A program made the position numbers and the translations under genes. The notes under the pieces were generated by a model. The model did no database searches. It was given only the letters and a program-made list of their open reading frames with translations, and was not told the origin of the DNA. Positions 19,189-28,609 of a DNA stretch of 64,000 nt are shown here, one piece after another. Origin of the DNA: an uncultured delta proteobacterium. GTDB taxonomy: Bacteria > Desulfobacterota > Desulfobulbia > Desulfobulbales > Desulfocapsaceae. Numbering within the stretch: position 1 is the first letter of the stretch; each line of letters opens with the position of its first letter. The stretch covers positions 1 through 64,000 of the forward strand of contig CAIQWD010000085.1 of NCBI GenBank assembly GCA_903875445.1, written 5' to 3'.

Positions 19189-20310
19189 TTAGCCGCGCAT
19201 CATGTTTATAAAGCGATCAAAGAGATAGATGGCGTCATGCGGTCCCGGGGCATGTTCCGGATGATACTGGACGGAAAAGGCCGGAAACTTGGTGTGGCGC
19301 ATGCCTTCCAGGCTGTTGTCGTTAAGATTGATGTGGGTTATTTCCACCTCGCCTTGCGGCAGGCTGTCGATATCGATGCAGAAGCCGTGGTTCTGGGCGG
19401 TGATCTCCACATGGCCGGTGGTTAGATCCTTGACCGGCTGGTTGCCGCCGCGATGACCGAATTTCAGTTTGTAGGCCGTACCGCCGTAGGCGAGACCGAG
19501 CATCTGATGCCCGAGGCAGATGCCGAAGATCGGTTTTTTGCCAAGCAGTGCCCTGATGGTATCGACGACTCCCTCGACTCCGGCCGGGTCGCCGGGACCG
19601 TTGGAGAGAAAAACTCCGTCCGGCTGCATGGCCAGGACGGCCTCGGCACTGGTGTGGGCAGGCACCACCTGTACTCGACAACCCTTCTCGGTCAAGATTC
19701 GCAATTGGTTGAATTTTATGCCGAAATCAAAGGCTACAACCTTCAGCGCTCCTTTTGGACCGGTTTCGGCGGTGGTGAAATTGCTGCCTGGAACCGGACG
19801 ATTGTCGGCCCAGCCGTAGGGCTCTTTGCAGGTGATATCCTTCACCAGGTCGATACCGAGAAAGCCAGGCCACTGGTTGGCCCTTTGAACCAGGGATTCA
19901 TGGTCAAGATCAAGCGTCGAGACCATGCCCTTCATCGCCCCTTTCGAGCGGATGTGCCTGACTAAGGCCCGGGTGTCGAAACCTTCTACCCCGAGTACTC
20001 CGAATTCCTGAAGGAAATCGGCGAGGGGTCGGGTGGAACGATAGTTCGAGGGATAGGCGTTGTATTCCTTAATCAGAAAGGCCCTGGGGTGGATTGCCGC
20101 TGATTCCATGTCTTCCGGGTTGATTCCGTAATTGCCGATCAGCGGGTAGGTCATGGTGACGATCTGCCCGGTGTATGACGGATCGGTGAGAATCTCCTGG
20201 TATCCGCTGAGGGATGTATTGAAGACAATTTCCCCGACAGCCTCGCCGTGACCGGTAAATGATTGCCCGGTAAAGGTGGTTCCATCTTCCAGGGCGATAA
20301 GTGCTTTCAT
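19189..20310 (-). CDS. carA: Carbamoyl-phosphate synthase small subunit
   Basis: This is 373 aa, the glutamine-hydrolysing subunit. The N-terminal domain ([20 protein letters not shown]) is typical of CarA. The class I amidotransferase domain has the nucleophile Cys in [11 protein letters not shown] (about residue 263) and the catalytic His/Glu in [12 protein letters not shown] near the C-terminus. The ATG at 20310 is preceded by AAGGA. It is the first gene of the carA-carB series; a good sigma-70-like promoter lies about 210 bp upstream, leaving a long leader in which I see no recognised attenuator. Confidence 0.97.
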   Translation of the reverse strand: MKALIALEDGTTFTGQSFTGHGEAVGEIVFNTSLSGYQEILTDPSYTGQIVTMTYPLIGNYGINPEDMESAAIHPRAFLIKEYNAYPSNYRSTRPLADFLQEFGVLGVEGFDTRALVRHIRSKGAMKGMVSTLDLDHESLVQRANQWPGFLGIDLVKDITCKEPYGWADNRPVPGSNFTTAETGPKGALKVVAFDFGIKFNQLRILTEKGCRVQVVPAHTSAEAVLAMQPDGVFLSNGPGDPAGVEGVVDTIRALLGKKPIFGICLGHQMLGLAYGGTAYKLKFGHRGGNQPVKDLTTGHVEITAQNHGFCIDIDSLPQGEVEITHINLNDNSLEGMRHTKFPAFSVQYHPEHAPGPHDAIYLFDRFINMMRG

Positions 20311-20522
20311 GGCAGTTTTCCTTTATGTGCGTCGGACATCGTTGCGGGCTGCTTGCTGGCTATTGGCAAAGGGCAGGATGCGTAGCCGCCGTGGTTCATG
20401 TAAGTGCTGCGATTTCAGGCCATTGTTGATGTTCAGCTGTGGTTGATTTACCCCGCATGTCATCGCAAGTGGGTGGAGGGGAGTGTTTTTTGTCCCTCTT
20501 GAATATGCAGACAAAACTTCAA

Positions 20523-20552
20523 TATATAACTTGATAGGGCTACTTTCGTCAA
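20523..20552 (-). promoter_or_regulatory. Putative sigma-70 promoter for carAB
   Basis: On the minus strand TTGACG (20552-20547) is followed after 18 bases by TATATA (20528-20523). This is the best promoter-like pair in the region and points to carA, with a predicted leader of about 200 bases. Spacing is one over the optimum. Confidence 0.5.
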
Positions 20553-20829
20553 CCCTAAACGGTTAAAAGTCCTGCCTGCCGGTGCATCAGAGACAGTGTG
20601 GTAATGCAGTGAAAATACCCACAACGATTTATCCATATCAGTGAATGCAGTCGAGAGTAAATATTATTGATTGATTTGTCGAACGGAGCTGATTAAAATC
20701 AAGCATCTCACCGCCGGTCGGTAGCCGACGTTCCGGCAGAGTCAGTAAAGAATGGAACCGGGAGCCCCCCGGTGGAAACTCAAAAAAAAGTTACGGAAGA
20801 TTCCGGACTGAACCGGACAAGGAGCTGCA
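20553..20829 (+). other. Leader region of pycAB with hairpins
   Basis: This is the upstream half of the 519-bp gap between the divergent carA and pycA. It has no coding signal that I trust. Close to pycA there are GC-rich inverted repeats (for example ACCGGG-AGC-CCCCGGT at about 20757-20773 and CCGGACTGAACCGG just before the ribosome binding site). These could fold in the leader RNA and affect translation. No known riboswitch consensus was recognised. Confidence 0.35.
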
Positions 20830-22272
20830 TTGAAAAAGAAAATTCTCGTAGCCAATCGCGGGGAAATTGCCATCCGCCTCACCAGGGCTATCCAGGAACT
20901 CGGCTATGAGGCCATTGCCGTATACGAAACCCCGGACGAAATGTCGCGACATATCCGCATTGCCGATGAGGCGATCCTCCTTGGTGATGGTCCGCGTTGC
21001 GATTACCTCAGTATTGAAAAGATTATCCGAGCGGCGAAAAAATCGGGGGCCTGCGCCATCCATCCGGGCTACGGGTTCCTCGCCGAGAATCCGTTTTTTG
21101 CCAAGGCCTGCGAGAATAACGGGATCATCTTCATCGGTCCGACCTCGGAAATCATCCTTAATCTCGGCAACAAAGTTATTGCCCGCAAGATCATGGCCGA
21201 GGCGGGGATTCCCATGGTGCCCGGCACGCAAAACCTGAAACAGGGCCGGGAGGGCGTTGCCGAGGCGCTGTCTTTCGCTGCCAAATATGGCTACCCGATA
21301 ATGCTCAAGGCCACATCCGGCGGCGGCGGTCGGGGAATTCGTCGGATTGAAACGGATGCCGAGATGCAGGAAATGATCCCGGTAGCCCGCGCCGAGGCCC
21401 TGGCAGCCTTTAATGACGATTCCGTCTTTCTCGAGAAGGTGGTTATAAATCCGAAACACGTTGAGGTGCAGATTCTTGCCGACAGCCACGGTCATACGGT
21501 ACACCTCGGCACAAGGGACTGTTCGATTCAGCGTCGCAATCAGAAGCTCATTGAGATCGCCCCGTCGATGATTAACAACCGCCCGCTGCTTGACGAGATC
21601 TGCGATACCGCGGTCAAGGCCGCCAAGGCTGCCAACTATCTCAACGCCGGGACGGTTGAGTTCCTGATTGATAAGGACCAGAATTACTATTTCATGGAGA
21701 TCAACACCCGAGTGCAGGTGGAACATACGGTGACCGAAATGATCACCGGTATCGATATTGTCAGAAACCAGATCAATATTGCCTTTGGTAAGCCCCTCTC
21801 CTTCACCCAGGAGGATGTGCAGATCCGTGGCCATGCCATTGAGGTACGGATCAACGCCGAGGACCCGAAAAACGATTTCATGCCGGAAGGGGGAAAAAAG
21901 GTTACTGTTTACCGTTCGACCGGTGGTTTCGGCGTGCGACTCGACGGCTTTGTCTACCAGGGCTATGTAATCCCCGAGGTGTATGATTCCTTGTTGGTTA
22001 AACTGACGGTGCATGGTTTTACCTGGGAAGAAACGGTCGGACGACTGAAGAGGTGTTTACACAACTTTGCCATCAGGGGGCCGAAAACGACCATCCCGTT
22101 TTATATGAACATTGCCAATGAAAAGGATTTCGTCACCGGCAATTTTGATACCTCCTATATTGAAACCCATCCACATATCTTCCATTATGACGAGGATGCC
22201 AGCGAGGCTGGGAAATTGGCGAGATTTATTGCTCAAGTTCATTACTCCCGAGAAAATCCGTTTGCCAAGTAG
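20830..22272 (+). CDS. pycA: Pyruvate carboxylase subunit A (biotin carboxylase)
   Basis: This is 480 aa. It carboxylates the biotin carried by subunit B using ATP and bicarbonate. The sequence shows KKILVANRGEIAIR at the start, HPGYGFLAENP (about residue 78), the glycine-rich ATP loop SGGGGRGIR (about 161) and MEINTRVQVEHTVTE (about 289), all standard for biotin carboxylases. It could be called accC by similarity, but the next gene encodes the pyruvate carboxyltransferase/biotin subunit, which argues for a two-subunit pyruvate carboxylase. The start is TTG at 20830, preceded by AAGGAG; no suitable ATG is nearby. Confidence 0.9.
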   Translation: MKKKILVANRGEIAIRLTRAIQELGYEAIAVYETPDEMSRHIRIADEAILLGDGPRCDYLSIEKIIRAAKKSGACAIHPGYGFLAENPFFAKACENNGIIFIGPTSEIILNLGNKVIARKIMAEAGIPMVPGTQNLKQGREGVAEALSFAAKYGYPIMLKATSGGGGRGIRRIETDAEMQEMIPVARAEALAAFNDDSVFLEKVVINPKHVEVQILADSHGHTVHLGTRDCSIQRRNQKLIEIAPSMINNRPLLDEICDTAVKAAKAANYLNAGTVEFLIDKDQNYYFMEINTRVQVEHTVTEMITGIDIVRNQINIAFGKPLSFTQEDVQIRGHAIEVRINAEDPKNDFMPEGGKKVTVYRSTGGFGVRLDGFVYQGYVIPEVYDSLLVKLTVHGFTWEETVGRLKRCLHNFAIRGPKTTIPFYMNIANEKDFVTGNFDTSYIETHPHIFHYDEDASEAGKLARFIAQVHYSRENPFAK

Positions 22273-22334
22273 ACTTTTTTTGAGGGGCAGAAACCCATCA
22301 ACTTGAGAGTGTTTTTAATAATAAGGAACAGAGA

Positions 22335-24242
22335 ATGACACGCATTATTCAGGGCAGTCCCGTTAAAGATATACTTGCCACCTTGCGCACGGCCAAGGGC
22401 TATTTCATTACCAACACGGCTCGCGACCAGTCCCAGTCCGACTTCAAAAACCGGATCCTCCTGCATACCGACCTCATGGCCGCGGAAAATCGTGACAAAG
22501 CCGGATATTTTTCGCTAGAGATTACCGGTGGTGCATCGATTCATGTGGATATCCTGCGCAAGCAGGTCGATCCCTTTCAGAAGCTGAGAAAGCTTCGGGA
22601 AAAAATGCCGAACACCATGTTTCAGACCCTCTGCCGGGGGGTGAATCTCTTTGGTTATCGACCCTATCCACAGAACATCATTCGTTTTACCGTGCGAGAG
22701 TTCGCCAAATATGTCGATGTCTGGCGCACCTTTGATTTTCTCAATTATGTCCCAAATATGCATGCAGTCTTTGAGGAAGTGGGCAAGGCCGGAAAACTGA
22801 ATGAACCGTGCATCTGCTTTTCAACCGGACCGGAGCACAGCAACGAATATTATGTCGCCAAGGCGGGAGAGATCATCGCGGTAACCGGCCGGGATATAAC
22901 CCTGTGCATCAAGAACCACGGCGGTTTGGGGACACCGAAAAGGATCGGGGAACTGGTTGATGCCCTGAAACAGAAATATGCCGATGTCCCTATTCATTAT
23001 CACGGCCACAATACCGATGGCAATGATGTCGGCAGGATTGTTGAGGCGGTGCGCAACGGGGCGACGATAGTCGATGCCGCCGATTCATCGTTCACCGGTT
23101 TTTACGGACCACCGCCGGTGTTGACGGTCGTCCAGACTTTGAAAGAATACGGCTATGACCCGGTGGGTCTGGATGAGGAGGCGGTTATCGCCACCTCCGA
23201 GGTCATCCGTGATCAGCGTCGCTATTATGAGCAGTTTGAGTCGCAGATCAAGGGTTTTCAGCCAACCGTACAGATCCACAAACTGCCCGGTGGAGCAATG
23301 GGGTCAAGCCTTGAGCAGGCGGCCAAGGGAGGGTTTCTCGACCGTATGCCGGATATCCTGCACAAGGAACTGCCCCGGGTGCAGAAGGAACTCGGCAACT
23401 ACTGGTCGGTTACCCCCGGCTCGCAGATTCTCTGGACTACCGCGGTGGCCAATGTGCTTGGCGGGGAGCGTTACGGCAATCCCTCCGGTGATTTGCGTAA
23501 TCTTCTGCTTGGCAAATACGGGCCATTCCCTTTCTATCGGCCGGAGGAGTGGATATACCAAAAGGTCCTCGGCGATGACTGGCGAGAGGTACTGGAAAAA
23601 GAGGGAGGGGTCGATGCCGTTGCCGATATGGATATGGCCCACGAACGCTATGCGTTAGCCGAACTGCTCGGAGTCGAACCGACCGACGAACAGCTTATCC
23701 TGTATCTGCAGTATCCCAATGATGCAGTGGAATTTTTCAAGTTTTCGGAAAAATACGGTCAGGTTTACGTCCTGTCGCCATCGATATTTTTTCGCAAGGG
23801 CGGCTATGCTGTTGGAGAAAAAATCACCTTCAGGGATCACCACGGCAAGGAACATATGATTGAGGTTGGGCCCTCGCCGGTGAATGACTCCGGCGAAACC
23901 AGTGTCTATTTCAATGTTGACCATCATCCTTCAATTTTCAATTTCAAGGCGAAAACGGCGGCAGGAAAACAAGGTGAGGCACCCATTCTCAGCAAGGAGG
24001 AGATTCTCGACTTGGCCAAGGCGGGTGATGTCCGTTCGCCGTTTTCCGGAAAAATTGTCGAGATCACCGTGGATGAAGGGCAGGAGGTCCTGATCGGAGA
24101 CAGGGTGGCAATCATGGAGGCCATGAAGATGCAAACCCCTATCCTTGCGGAAATGGGCGGAATTGTAACGTTCATCAATGCCAAAAAAGGCGACAGCCTT
24201 AAGCCGGGCGGCAAAATTTTGAAAATCGATCCTAACGAATAG
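22335..24242 (+). CDS. pycB: Pyruvate carboxylase subunit B (carboxyltransferase plus biotinyl domain)
   Basis: This is 635 aa. The N-terminal carboxyltransferase barrel has the RDQSQSDFKNR motif (about residue 30), the metal-binding HYHGHNTDGND (about 222) and the conserved LPGGAMGS (about 316). A conserved carboxylase domain follows. The last 75 residues are a biotinyl domain with the biotin-accepting Lys in IMEAMKMQTP. It makes oxaloacetate from pyruvate; the fold is shared with oxaloacetate decarboxylase alpha. Because the gene follows a biotin carboxylase by 62 bp, and no membrane beta or gamma subunits are present, pyruvate carboxylase is the better call. A perfect hairpin follows the stop. 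Confidence 0.88.
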   Translation: MTRIIQGSPVKDILATLRTAKGYFITNTARDQSQSDFKNRILLHTDLMAAENRDKAGYFSLEITGGASIHVDILRKQVDPFQKLRKLREKMPNTMFQTLCRGVNLFGYRPYPQNIIRFTVREFAKYVDVWRTFDFLNYVPNMHAVFEEVGKAGKLNEPCICFSTGPEHSNEYYVAKAGEIIAVTGRDITLCIKNHGGLGTPKRIGELVDALKQKYADVPIHYHGHNTDGNDVGRIVEAVRNGATIVDAADSSFTGFYGPPPVLTVVQTLKEYGYDPVGLDEEAVIATSEVIRDQRRYYEQFESQIKGFQPTVQIHKLPGGAMGSSLEQAAKGGFLDRMPDILHKELPRVQKELGNYWSVTPGSQILWTTAVANVLGGERYGNPSGDLRNLLLGKYGPFPFYRPEEWIYQKVLGDDWREVLEKEGGVDAVADMDMAHERYALAELLGVEPTDEQLILYLQYPNDAVEFFKFSEKYGQVYVLSPSIFFRKGGYAVGEKITFRDHHGKEHMIEVGPSPVNDSGETSVYFNVDHHPSIFNFKAKTAAGKQGEAPILSKEEILDLAKAGDVRSPFSGKIVEITVDEGQEVLIGDRVAIMEAMKMQTPILAEMGGIVTFINAKKGDSLKPGGKILKIDPNE

Positions 24243-24250
24243 GAAAATTA

Positions 24251-24296
24251 CCGCCTTTTATCGGAGGTGAGTCATGAGGACTCCGATAAAAGGCGG
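24251..24296. terminator. Perfect 16-bp stem-loop after pycB
   Basis: Arms CCGCCTTTTATCGGAG (24251-24266) and its exact complement (24281-24296) are separated by 14 bases, starting eight bases after the pycB stop. It sits between pycB and the convergent rhomboid gene, and the A/T block inside the stem gives a short T-run in either direction. It is a likely bidirectional terminator. Confidence 0.65.
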
Positions 24297-24331
24297 GTGG
24301 GTTTCCCGGATGAGTTGTTTTTGCCATTGGC

Positions 24332-25177
24332 TCACTTGCCAAACAAGAGAAAGAGGATACCGTTCAGGCACGACCAGGCGAGAATCAGGCCGGTGCCGAT
24401 GATACACCCCATGGCCAGGACCTTGTGGCTGAAGGTTTCCTGCTTTTTTTCTCGATATCCAAGCAGATAAGCAAGAAGCGCACCGACCGCCATGCCGCCG
24501 CCGTGCCCCCAGTTGTTAATCCCCGGGACCAAAAAGCCGAAGAGGGCAATCCCAACCGCCCAACCACCAATCTGGCTGAAGATATCCCGGCCATAGATTC
24601 CGCCACGGCTCCGACCGTAATACAGCAGGGCGCCGATCAGGCTGCAGATCGCCGCCGAGGCACCGATGGTGAACGACACTCCGGCCAGGCTGGAGATGAA
24701 AAAACCACCGACGCCGCCCAGAGTGTAAAGGATAATTGTCCTGTTGGTGCCGAATTCAAGGATCATAAGCGGTGCGAGTTGGCGCAGGGCCAGCATATTA
24801 AAAACCAGATGCAGCAGTCCGCCATGCAAAAAACCGGCGGCCACCAGGGACCACCAGCGTTGTAGCTGAAACAGGGGCATGGCTCCGGTCGAGCCGAGAA
24901 TCAAGAGGCTTTGGTTGGATGGAGCGAGAAACTCGAAGGGATTAAAGCCGGTGAAGCGTGGGTCAATGGCAATGGCGAGGATAAACATGATGACGTTGAC
25001 GGTTATGAGCACGGTCACCAGAGGGTAGGCGTCGCTAGCACTACCGGCCAGGAGGGTGTTTTTCCACCGCGAGCCCGGGTGCTTCATACCGCAATAGGGA
25101 CAGCGGTTGAGCGACCGGTTTATGAGTTTTCGACAGCCGGGACAAAGCTGCGATCCTGCGGTATTGGTTTCTGGCAT
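24332..25177 (-). CDS. Rhomboid intramembrane serine protease with N-terminal zinc ribbon
   Basis: The start is ATG 25177, preceded by AGGAG at six bases; a longer frame lacks such a site. The product is 281 aa. Residues about 10-35 contain two CxxC pairs (CPGC, CPYC), a zinc-ribbon-like head on the cytoplasmic side. Six membrane helices follow. Catalytic Ser is in TIGASAAICSLIGALL and catalytic His in NWGHGGGMAVGALLAY; the L1-loop HGGLLHLVFNMLAL is also present. Rhomboids cut membrane proteins within the bilayer. Substrates are unknown. It is convergent with pycB. Confidence 0.9.
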   Translation of the reverse strand: MPETNTAGSQLCPGCRKLINRSLNRCPYCGMKHPGSRWKNTLLAGSASDAYPLVTVLITVNVIMFILAIAIDPRFTGFNPFEFLAPSNQSLLILGSTGAMPLFQLQRWWSLVAAGFLHGGLLHLVFNMLALRQLAPLMILEFGTNRTIILYTLGGVGGFFISSLAGVSFTIGASAAICSLIGALLYYGRSRGGIYGRDIFSQIGGWAVGIALFGFLVPGINNWGHGGGMAVGALLAYLLGYREKKQETFSHKVLAMGCIIGTGLILAWSCLNGILFLLFGK

Positions 25178-25314
25178 ATTTGCTCCTACAGGATGATGGC
25201 TTGAGAAAAGTGGGGAAACCAAGGCTATTCACTCGGTTTGGGGAAAACCTTGCCTGACTGTTTTTTTGCTGGAGTTGCCACTGGGTGTTGATTGCGGCAA
25301 GAAGAGAAACAAGG

Positions 25315-25335
25315 GGGGTGGCAGGAGACCACCCC
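25315..25335 (-). terminator. Stem-loop terminator after the cmoAB/SLOG genes
   Basis: On the minus strand GGGGTGG-TCTCCTG-CCACCCC lies 16 bases after the stop of the SLOG-like gene and is followed by a pyrimidine-rich tract (CCTTGTTTCTCTTCTT). It fits an intrinsic terminator for the minus-strand genes. Confidence 0.5.
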
Positions 25336-25351
25336 GAAGAACGGTTGTCTG

Positions 25352-25900
25352 TTACTTGCCGGCGAAGGAATCCTCGAAAAGTTTATCAATGGCTTCTCGT
25401 CCCGCATCGCTCAGATACCGGGTGCCGCTGCCGACGAAGGTGTCATATTCAATACGCGGGGAATCTTCTTTCCAGCTGTTTTTCCAGGTAAACCATTTCT
25501 TTTGCGGTTGATCGAAAACATGCAGGGGACGATTAAACATCTTGGCCAGTTCAACTGCCCAACCGGTACCGCCTTTAACCGAGCCATCTTCCTGGATAGC
25601 ACCGATGACAAACACCTGGTGGCCGCTGTTGACCATGTGGAATATGGTTTGCAAAACCTTGCGGATTTTTTCCGTCTCGTAGTAGGTGCGGTTGAGCATA
25701 CGTGAGGCGAGTTCCATGCTGATATCACCCCTTTCGAGTTGTTCCTTGCCGAGAATGCTGACATTTTGCTCGCGGGTCAGTTTATGGCCTTCAAACGAAT
25801 AGACAACCTCGTTTATCCCCATTCTTTCCGCTGCTTCGCCAAATGTTGCCTCGGCACCTTTCAAACCACTGCTGTACAGGGTGTATTTTTTTAAATCCAT
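25352..25900 (-). CDS. SLOG/Rossmann-like conserved hypothetical protein
   Basis: The start is ATG 25900 with GGAG about nine bases upstream; a longer frame reaches into the next gene region without a site. The product is 182 aa and cytoplasmic. LYSSGLKGAEATFGEAAE near the start and the later VFVIGAIQEDGSVKGGTGWA look like the glycine-rich nucleotide-binding turns of the SLOG/DprA/lysine-decarboxylase-like Rossmann superfamily. No catalytic residue set is evident. It lies 100 bp downstream of cmoB in the same direction and is closed by a terminator, so it may be the third gene of a cmoA-cmoB transcript. Whether it acts on tRNA or nucleotides is unknown. Confidence 0.6.
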   Translation of the reverse strand: MDLKKYTLYSSGLKGAEATFGEAAERMGINEVVYSFEGHKLTREQNVSILGKEQLERGDISMELASRMLNRTYYETEKIRKVLQTIFHMVNSGHQVFVIGAIQEDGSVKGGTGWAVELAKMFNRPLHVFDQPQKKWFTWKNSWKEDSPRIEYDTFVGSGTRYLSDAGREAIDKLFEDSFAGK

Positions 25901-26000
25901 TCTAGGGCTCCTTGGTATATGAGAAAAAATAAGCGTTGATCCAGTGTAACCATAGTTGTCGGGAATGGCAACACTCGCCGCCATTTTTACTGGGAAGGGC

Positions 26001-26963
26001 TCAAGCTTTTTTCCGGCCTTTAACAAAGATGCGCCAGGGTGCCGGATAGCCCTCGACGGTCACGGTCGGGTTGTCCGGGGCGATAAAGTCGGCATAGGAC
26101 TCAAAGGTCATCCAGTCGGTCCGGCGCTGCTCGGTCCCTGACATGGGATGACTGCAGAACATCTCAATATCGGCAAAGCCGGCTTTTTTCATCCAGTTGC
26201 AAAGGCAGGCCCCGGTTGGCACAAAGTAGGTGCCGGGGACCTTGGCATAGGTGTCGGTCGGGAAAAGCGCCATCGGCTGCTCACCCGGGATGGCCTGGGA
26301 CTCGACAATAAGGGTCCCTTCCGGTTTCAGGGCGGTCAGGATATCGCGGAGGGTATCGACCGGAGATGGGCGATGATAGATGATTCCCATCAGGAACACC
26401 ACATCAAAACAGGAGTTGAAGAGGGGCAGATGCTCGACGCCGAGGAGATCGATGTCGAGACCGGGGCATCCGGCCATGCCCTGCAGGGCCTTGAAACAGT
26501 AATAATGCTGCACCGAAGGCTCGAAACCGAGGACCAGTTTAGGCCGCGCCGGGGTCATGCGAAACATGTAATAGCCGTTATTGCAACCGATATCGGCAAT
26601 GATTTTGCCGGAGAGATCGGGCAGGGCCGGGCGAACCCTTTGCCATTTTCTTTCGCTGCGCCATTCGGCGTCGATCTCGATGCCGAATACCGAAAACGGT
26701 CCTTTGCGCCAGGGCATGAAGGCCTTGAGACGGTCGGTGATGATCCGCCGGTCGGAATCGTTGATTTCTTGGGAGTCGCCGATGATCACCGTGTCGTCGC
26801 TGCAGTCGACACGGGTGGCGCGATACTGCGCGAGTTGCAGGGCCGGTGTGCGATAGCGGAGAAATCCTTTCTTGTCCTGGTTCACCCAGGCCAGGCGTTT
26901 GCTCTGTTCTTTGACAATTGTATCGATATTGGCCGAAGCGGGCAGGTACGAAAGATAATCCAT
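26001..26963 (-). CDS. cmoB: tRNA U34 carboxymethyltransferase CmoB
   Basis: This is 320 aa. CmoB transfers the carboxymethyl group of carboxy-S-adenosylmethionine to 5-hydroxyuridine at tRNA position 34, giving cmo5U, which widens wobble reading. The SAM-binding core is visible as IADIGCNNGYYMFRM (about residue 124) and LLGVEHLPLF. The N-terminal half (RKGPFSVFGIEIDAEWRSERKW) and the YFVPTGACLCNWMKKAGF segment are characteristic of CmoB rather than of a generic methyltransferase. It follows cmoA by 15 bp on the same strand. Confidence 0.93.
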   Translation of the reverse strand: MDYLSYLPASANIDTIVKEQSKRLAWVNQDKKGFLRYRTPALQLAQYRATRVDCSDDTVIIGDSQEINDSDRRIITDRLKAFMPWRKGPFSVFGIEIDAEWRSERKWQRVRPALPDLSGKIIADIGCNNGYYMFRMTPARPKLVLGFEPSVQHYYCFKALQGMAGCPGLDIDLLGVEHLPLFNSCFDVVFLMGIIYHRPSPVDTLRDILTALKPEGTLIVESQAIPGEQPMALFPTDTYAKVPGTYFVPTGACLCNWMKKAGFADIEMFCSHPMSGTEQRRTDWMTFESYADFIAPDNPTVTVEGYPAPWRIFVKGRKKA

Positions 26964-26978
26964 GGTTGGGTAAGAAGG

Positions 26979-27716
26979 TCAGACGGGTTTTAGCGCCACG
27001 AAGGAGGCGAAGTTGAACCAGCGAAAATAGGTTTCGACGGAGGTAAAGCCGGCCTTGCCGAGCATCGCCTGGTTTTCTTCGACCGAGAAGGGAATAAGGA
27101 CGTTCTCCAGGGCCTCCCGTTTCTTGGCAATCTCAAGCTCCGAGTAGCCACGGGATTTTTTATACTGATGATAGTTGGCTATGTATTCGCGATTCAGGCG
27201 GCGGTCATGGCTGATGACCTTTTCGCTGATCAAAAGAACCCCGCCGGGTCGCAGGTTATCGAAGAGTCGGGTAAGAAAGGCTTGGCGTTGCAGGGGTCTG
27301 ATGAACTGCAGGGTATAGTGGAGGATTATCCCGCCCGCTCCTTGGTGATCAAAGGCGGTAATGTCTTCAAGGGCAAAGGAGAGGCTATCCTGTTTGCTGT
27401 ACAATTCCGCTTTTAACCGGGCCTTGTCGAGCATCGGACCCGAGTTGTCGAGGCCGATAAAGTGCAGCTTCTTGTGGTCCAGGAGGCGACTGAAAAGGAG
27501 CAGGCTGGTGGCGGTGGCGCAGCCTAAATCATAGACGGTATCGCCCGGTGTAAGAAAGGTATCCAGCAGCTGGGCCGATGCCTTTATCACCTCCTGGTAG
27601 AAGGGAATGGAGCGATCCAGCATGTCGTCGAAGACTTCGACCACCCGTTCGTTAAAAACGAAGTCCTCCGGTACGTAATCGACATTAAAAAGGGTATCTT
27701 TCGGGGAATCTGTCAT
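26979..27716 (-). CDS. cmoA: Carboxy-S-adenosyl-L-methionine synthase CmoA
   Basis: This is 245 aa. CmoA makes carboxy-SAM from SAM and prephenate, supplying CmoB. The SAM-binding motif is VYDLGCATATSLLLFSRLL (about residue 62). FNERVVEVFDDMLDRSIPFY near the start and GVLLISEKVISHDRRLN in the second half are family signatures. It is the first gene of the cmoA-cmoB pair. The presence of a full cmo5U route implies tRNAs with U34 modified in this way, although prephenate supply genes other than aroA are not in the window. Confidence 0.93.
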   Translation of the reverse strand: MTDSPKDTLFNVDYVPEDFVFNERVVEVFDDMLDRSIPFYQEVIKASAQLLDTFLTPGDTVYDLGCATATSLLLFSRLLDHKKLHFIGLDNSGPMLDKARLKAELYSKQDSLSFALEDITAFDHQGAGGIILHYTLQFIRPLQRQAFLTRLFDNLRPGGVLLISEKVISHDRRLNREYIANYHQYKKSRGYSELEIAKKREALENVLIPFSVEENQAMLGKAGFTSVETYFRWFNFASFVALKPV

Positions 27717-27923
27717 TATTTCACTATACCATCAATGAAAGGGGTGGAAAACATAAAACCGGCTATCAGCATGGCGGGTCGGCAGGGAAAATTGGACTTG
27801 CCTTGTCTCTTCTCAGCCGGTATAAACGTAGTGCCTGCGATTTGCAGGATCATTTTCGTGGTCTCCCGAACCGGCAAAATCCTCGTCGGTCCATTCAGAT
27901 AAAAGGTTTATCAGGTTGTTTGT

Positions 27924-28580
27924 ATGTCCAACGAACTGGATTTTGATCAATTACTCAGTAAATACAAGGCCGACCCCTTTACCTATGTGGATATTTTTTC
28001 GGTGCACACCGGGAGGGTATCGTTTAAGGCTGGAGTAGGTCAGGAAGTGGCTTCTGCCGGTGGTGAATGGCTACAGATCCTCGGTACAGCCCTCTATGAG
28101 ATCAACCGCGAGAGGAATCCGCGGATCGTCAACGCCCAGGTTAATGGGATTGTCGCCCACATCAACAGCGAGCTGGAAGGTCAGTTCGTCGAAGCCGGGG
28201 TGAAGCTCATGACCATCAAGCATCCGCTGAAGAAGAAGGAAATAATTGAAATCATCCTCAAGGATGTTCTGTCTCTCTTCCCGGCCCCGGAATCGGCGAA
28301 ATACTTCTTTGCCATCGATATTCAGTCGAGGATCGATAAAAAGGGCGCACGGGCGGTGACCATCGAGCCGGGTGAGGAGATTCTCACCATGTCCCTCATG
28401 AAACGGGATACCCCTGTATTTTATAAGGGAGAACGTGGAGTTATTCATTCGATCTATTTCAAGCCGGGGCTCTCCGTTGGCCAGGGGGAACCTCTTTTGG
28501 GGGTATGTGCCCCGGAAAAGCTGCCGTTGATCCAGAAGATCATCACCCGGGTCAAGGCCGAATGGGACAGTGAGCACTGA
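27924..28580 (+). CDS. Protein with two biotinyl/lipoyl-like barrel domains
   Basis: This is 218 aa and cytoplasmic. Residues about 70-105 (AQVNGIVAHINSELEGQFVE then a KLMTIKHPL strand) resemble half of a biotinyl/lipoyl barrel-sandwich fold. A second similar unit is at about 170-200 (GVIHSIYFKPGLSVGQGEPL). Neither contains the canonical EAMKM or DKA lysine loop, so covalent biotin or lipoate is doubtful. It lies 29 bp upstream of the biotin ligase gene in the same direction, which suggests a link to biotin carboxylases. The role is unknown; it may be a scaffold or regulator. The domain call rests on pattern only. Confidence 0.55.
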   Translation: MSNELDFDQLLSKYKADPFTYVDIFSVHTGRVSFKAGVGQEVASAGGEWLQILGTALYEINRERNPRIVNAQVNGIVAHINSELEGQFVEAGVKLMTIKHPLKKKEIIEIILKDVLSLFPAPESAKYFFAIDIQSRIDKKGARAVTIEPGEEILTMSLMKRDTPVFYKGERGVIHSIYFKPGLSVGQGEPLLGVCAPEKLPLIQKIITRVKAEWDSEH

Positions 28581-28609
28581 GCGTCTTTTCGTGCCTTTTT
28601 AAGAAAATC

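Noticed and set aside
20791-22014. Minus-strand 407-codon frame opposite pycA
   Set aside because: It is antisense to a clear biotin carboxylase; shadow frame.
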